From contig CM049404.1 of the NCBI GenBank assembly GCA_026929865.2, forward strand, positions 2,172,501 to 2,236,500: 64,000 nt of DNA, read 5' to 3'. Each line of letters starts with the position of its first letter. The first letter of the stretch is position 1. Below are positions 63,043 through 64,000 of the stretch, in pieces. The notes under the pieces were generated by a model. It ran no database searches. It saw only the letters and a program-made list of their open reading frames with translations, and had not been told where the DNA came from. The translations under genes were made by a program, and so were the position numbers. The DNA is from Hyperoplus lanceolatus. Its lineage: Eukaryota; Chordata; Actinopteri; Uranoscopiformes; Ammodytidae.

Positions 63043-64000
63043 AGGGTGTATTCACACATGGAAAGTCCGTTAGTTAACTTGCTTTGGTCCAGACCAAATA
63101 GAATTTGGATTTTTTTTTTGTTGGTGTGGTCCACTTTCATATTGCCCCTTTTGCAAGTGAACCAGCAATACGAAGCAAAACCACACGTGATCTGATGTCA
63201 TTCATTCATTGGACAGACATTCTGGGGTGGAGAGAAGCAGGAAGAACGAAGTAAAAACTGCGAAATATATCATTGATATAATATGGTTAAAAATAATAAA
63301 AATGCCTACATCTAGCCTATAATTAAAGAAGAAACACATCAAATTATTATTGTTTCATATGGTTATAATATGTAGCCCCATGTCAATGCCACGTTATGTG
63401 GCTTCTAGCCTACGATGTGAAACATCATTTTTACTGTATTTTTGCTGCTGGACGGGGGGCTCGCGTGAAGAATAGGCTCAAACTGAAACACAGCTGATTT
63501 AGCTGTGTATCAGCTGGGTGTCAGTTCGGCGCAGTTCAGCACCAAACTGACACTGGGATAGTATTGACGAAGAACAATAAAAACACACACTTCATGCAAA
63601 GCGCAGCGTGAACCTGTTGGCACTGTAGGCTACGGGAGACGCTCCTCTCCATCTGATCGCTGATCCGCACGCGTCATTATCAAATGTAATATTTTCGCTC
63701 GGGGCTCCCGGTCAAACCACAGCTAATCTTCCTAACAATGGCGACAACAACACTTTCCCATAATGTGAAGCTGATGGCGATTTATTAAAAAAGAAAAGAA
63801 AGAAAAGGCGCAGTGCTTCCTGCAATTGGGCCGGATCGAGTCCGGCCAAATTCACACCACAAACGAACTGCAGCAGAGTGCGTTTCGAAGCGCATCGAGA
63901 CCACCTCTTCAGCTGAGTCTCGGAGCGTTTGTTTGGTCCGCCCCCGGGTGCGATTGCTGTATTCACACCTGTCTGAAAGATGCGCACCGAAGGTGGAAGT
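63043..64000 (+). mobile_element. MITE start, runs past window end
   Basis: AGGGTGTATTCACACATGGA followed by CTTTGGTCCAGACCAAATAG is the usual left end of an abundant fish MITE. GTTTGGTCCGCCCCCGGGTG and TGTATTCACACCTGTCTG near 63932-63975 look like its right interior. No closing terminus is in the window. Confidence 0.6.

Overview
The window reads as nuclear DNA of a teleost fish, probably a spiny-rayed (percomorph-like) species. The grounds are Tc1-like transposons of typical fish type, fish tRNA-derived SINEs with an L2-type tail, many hAT, PIF-like and TTAA-type MITEs, LINE 3' tails and very long (CA)n runs. The sequence is AT-rich and essentially non-coding. I found no complete protein-coding gene, no structural RNA gene, and nothing prokaryotic such as a CRISPR array or operon. 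Nearly all recognisable content is dead or non-autonomous mobile DNA.

Layout. 0.7-2.0 kb: a complete TA-flanked MITE. 2.5-6.7 kb: scattered LINE tails, an unclassified repeat and two SINEs. 6.7-18.5 kb: a rearranged block in which a 2.4 kb segment (6813-9205) is repeated at 14032-17486. It also holds four copies of one TA-flanked element family, a head-to-head inverted repeat, two hAT elements with clear 8-bp target duplications, and a Tc1 deletion derivative sitting in a SINE tail. 19.2-20.8 kb: a broken Tc1 split by another MITE. 21-29 kb: several MITEs, a minisatellite and a foldback element. 29.8-34.0 kb: three very long CA/TG runs around a CpG-richer stretch with promoter-like motifs (CCAAT, GC and TATA boxes, then a splice donor) near 32.2-32.4 kb. 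A possible short coding exon lies at 33.34-33.50 kb. If real, these are the 5' end of a gene whose first introns fill the rest of the window. 35.6-37.1 kb: a Tc1 element with about 500-bp inverted arms. 38.9-41.9 kb: a hAT-like element inserted in inverted orientation into a copy of itself, then hit by a PIF-like MITE. 42-49 kb: LINE fragments and large MITEs. 49.9-53.3 kb: SINE, hAT MITE and a few stretches that look like conserved non-coding DNA. 55.1-56.4 kb: a MITE with a 6-bp target duplication. 60.1-62.9 kb: a three-level nest of transposons. 63.0 kb to the end: start of a MITE that runs out of the window.

The main value of the window is as a record of insertion events. In several places a second copy supplies the empty site, so target-site duplications and order of insertion can be read directly. 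The most interesting signal is that elements of the TA-flanked family carry internal hairpins whose sequence matches that copy's own terminal repeat, even though the terminal repeats differ between copies.
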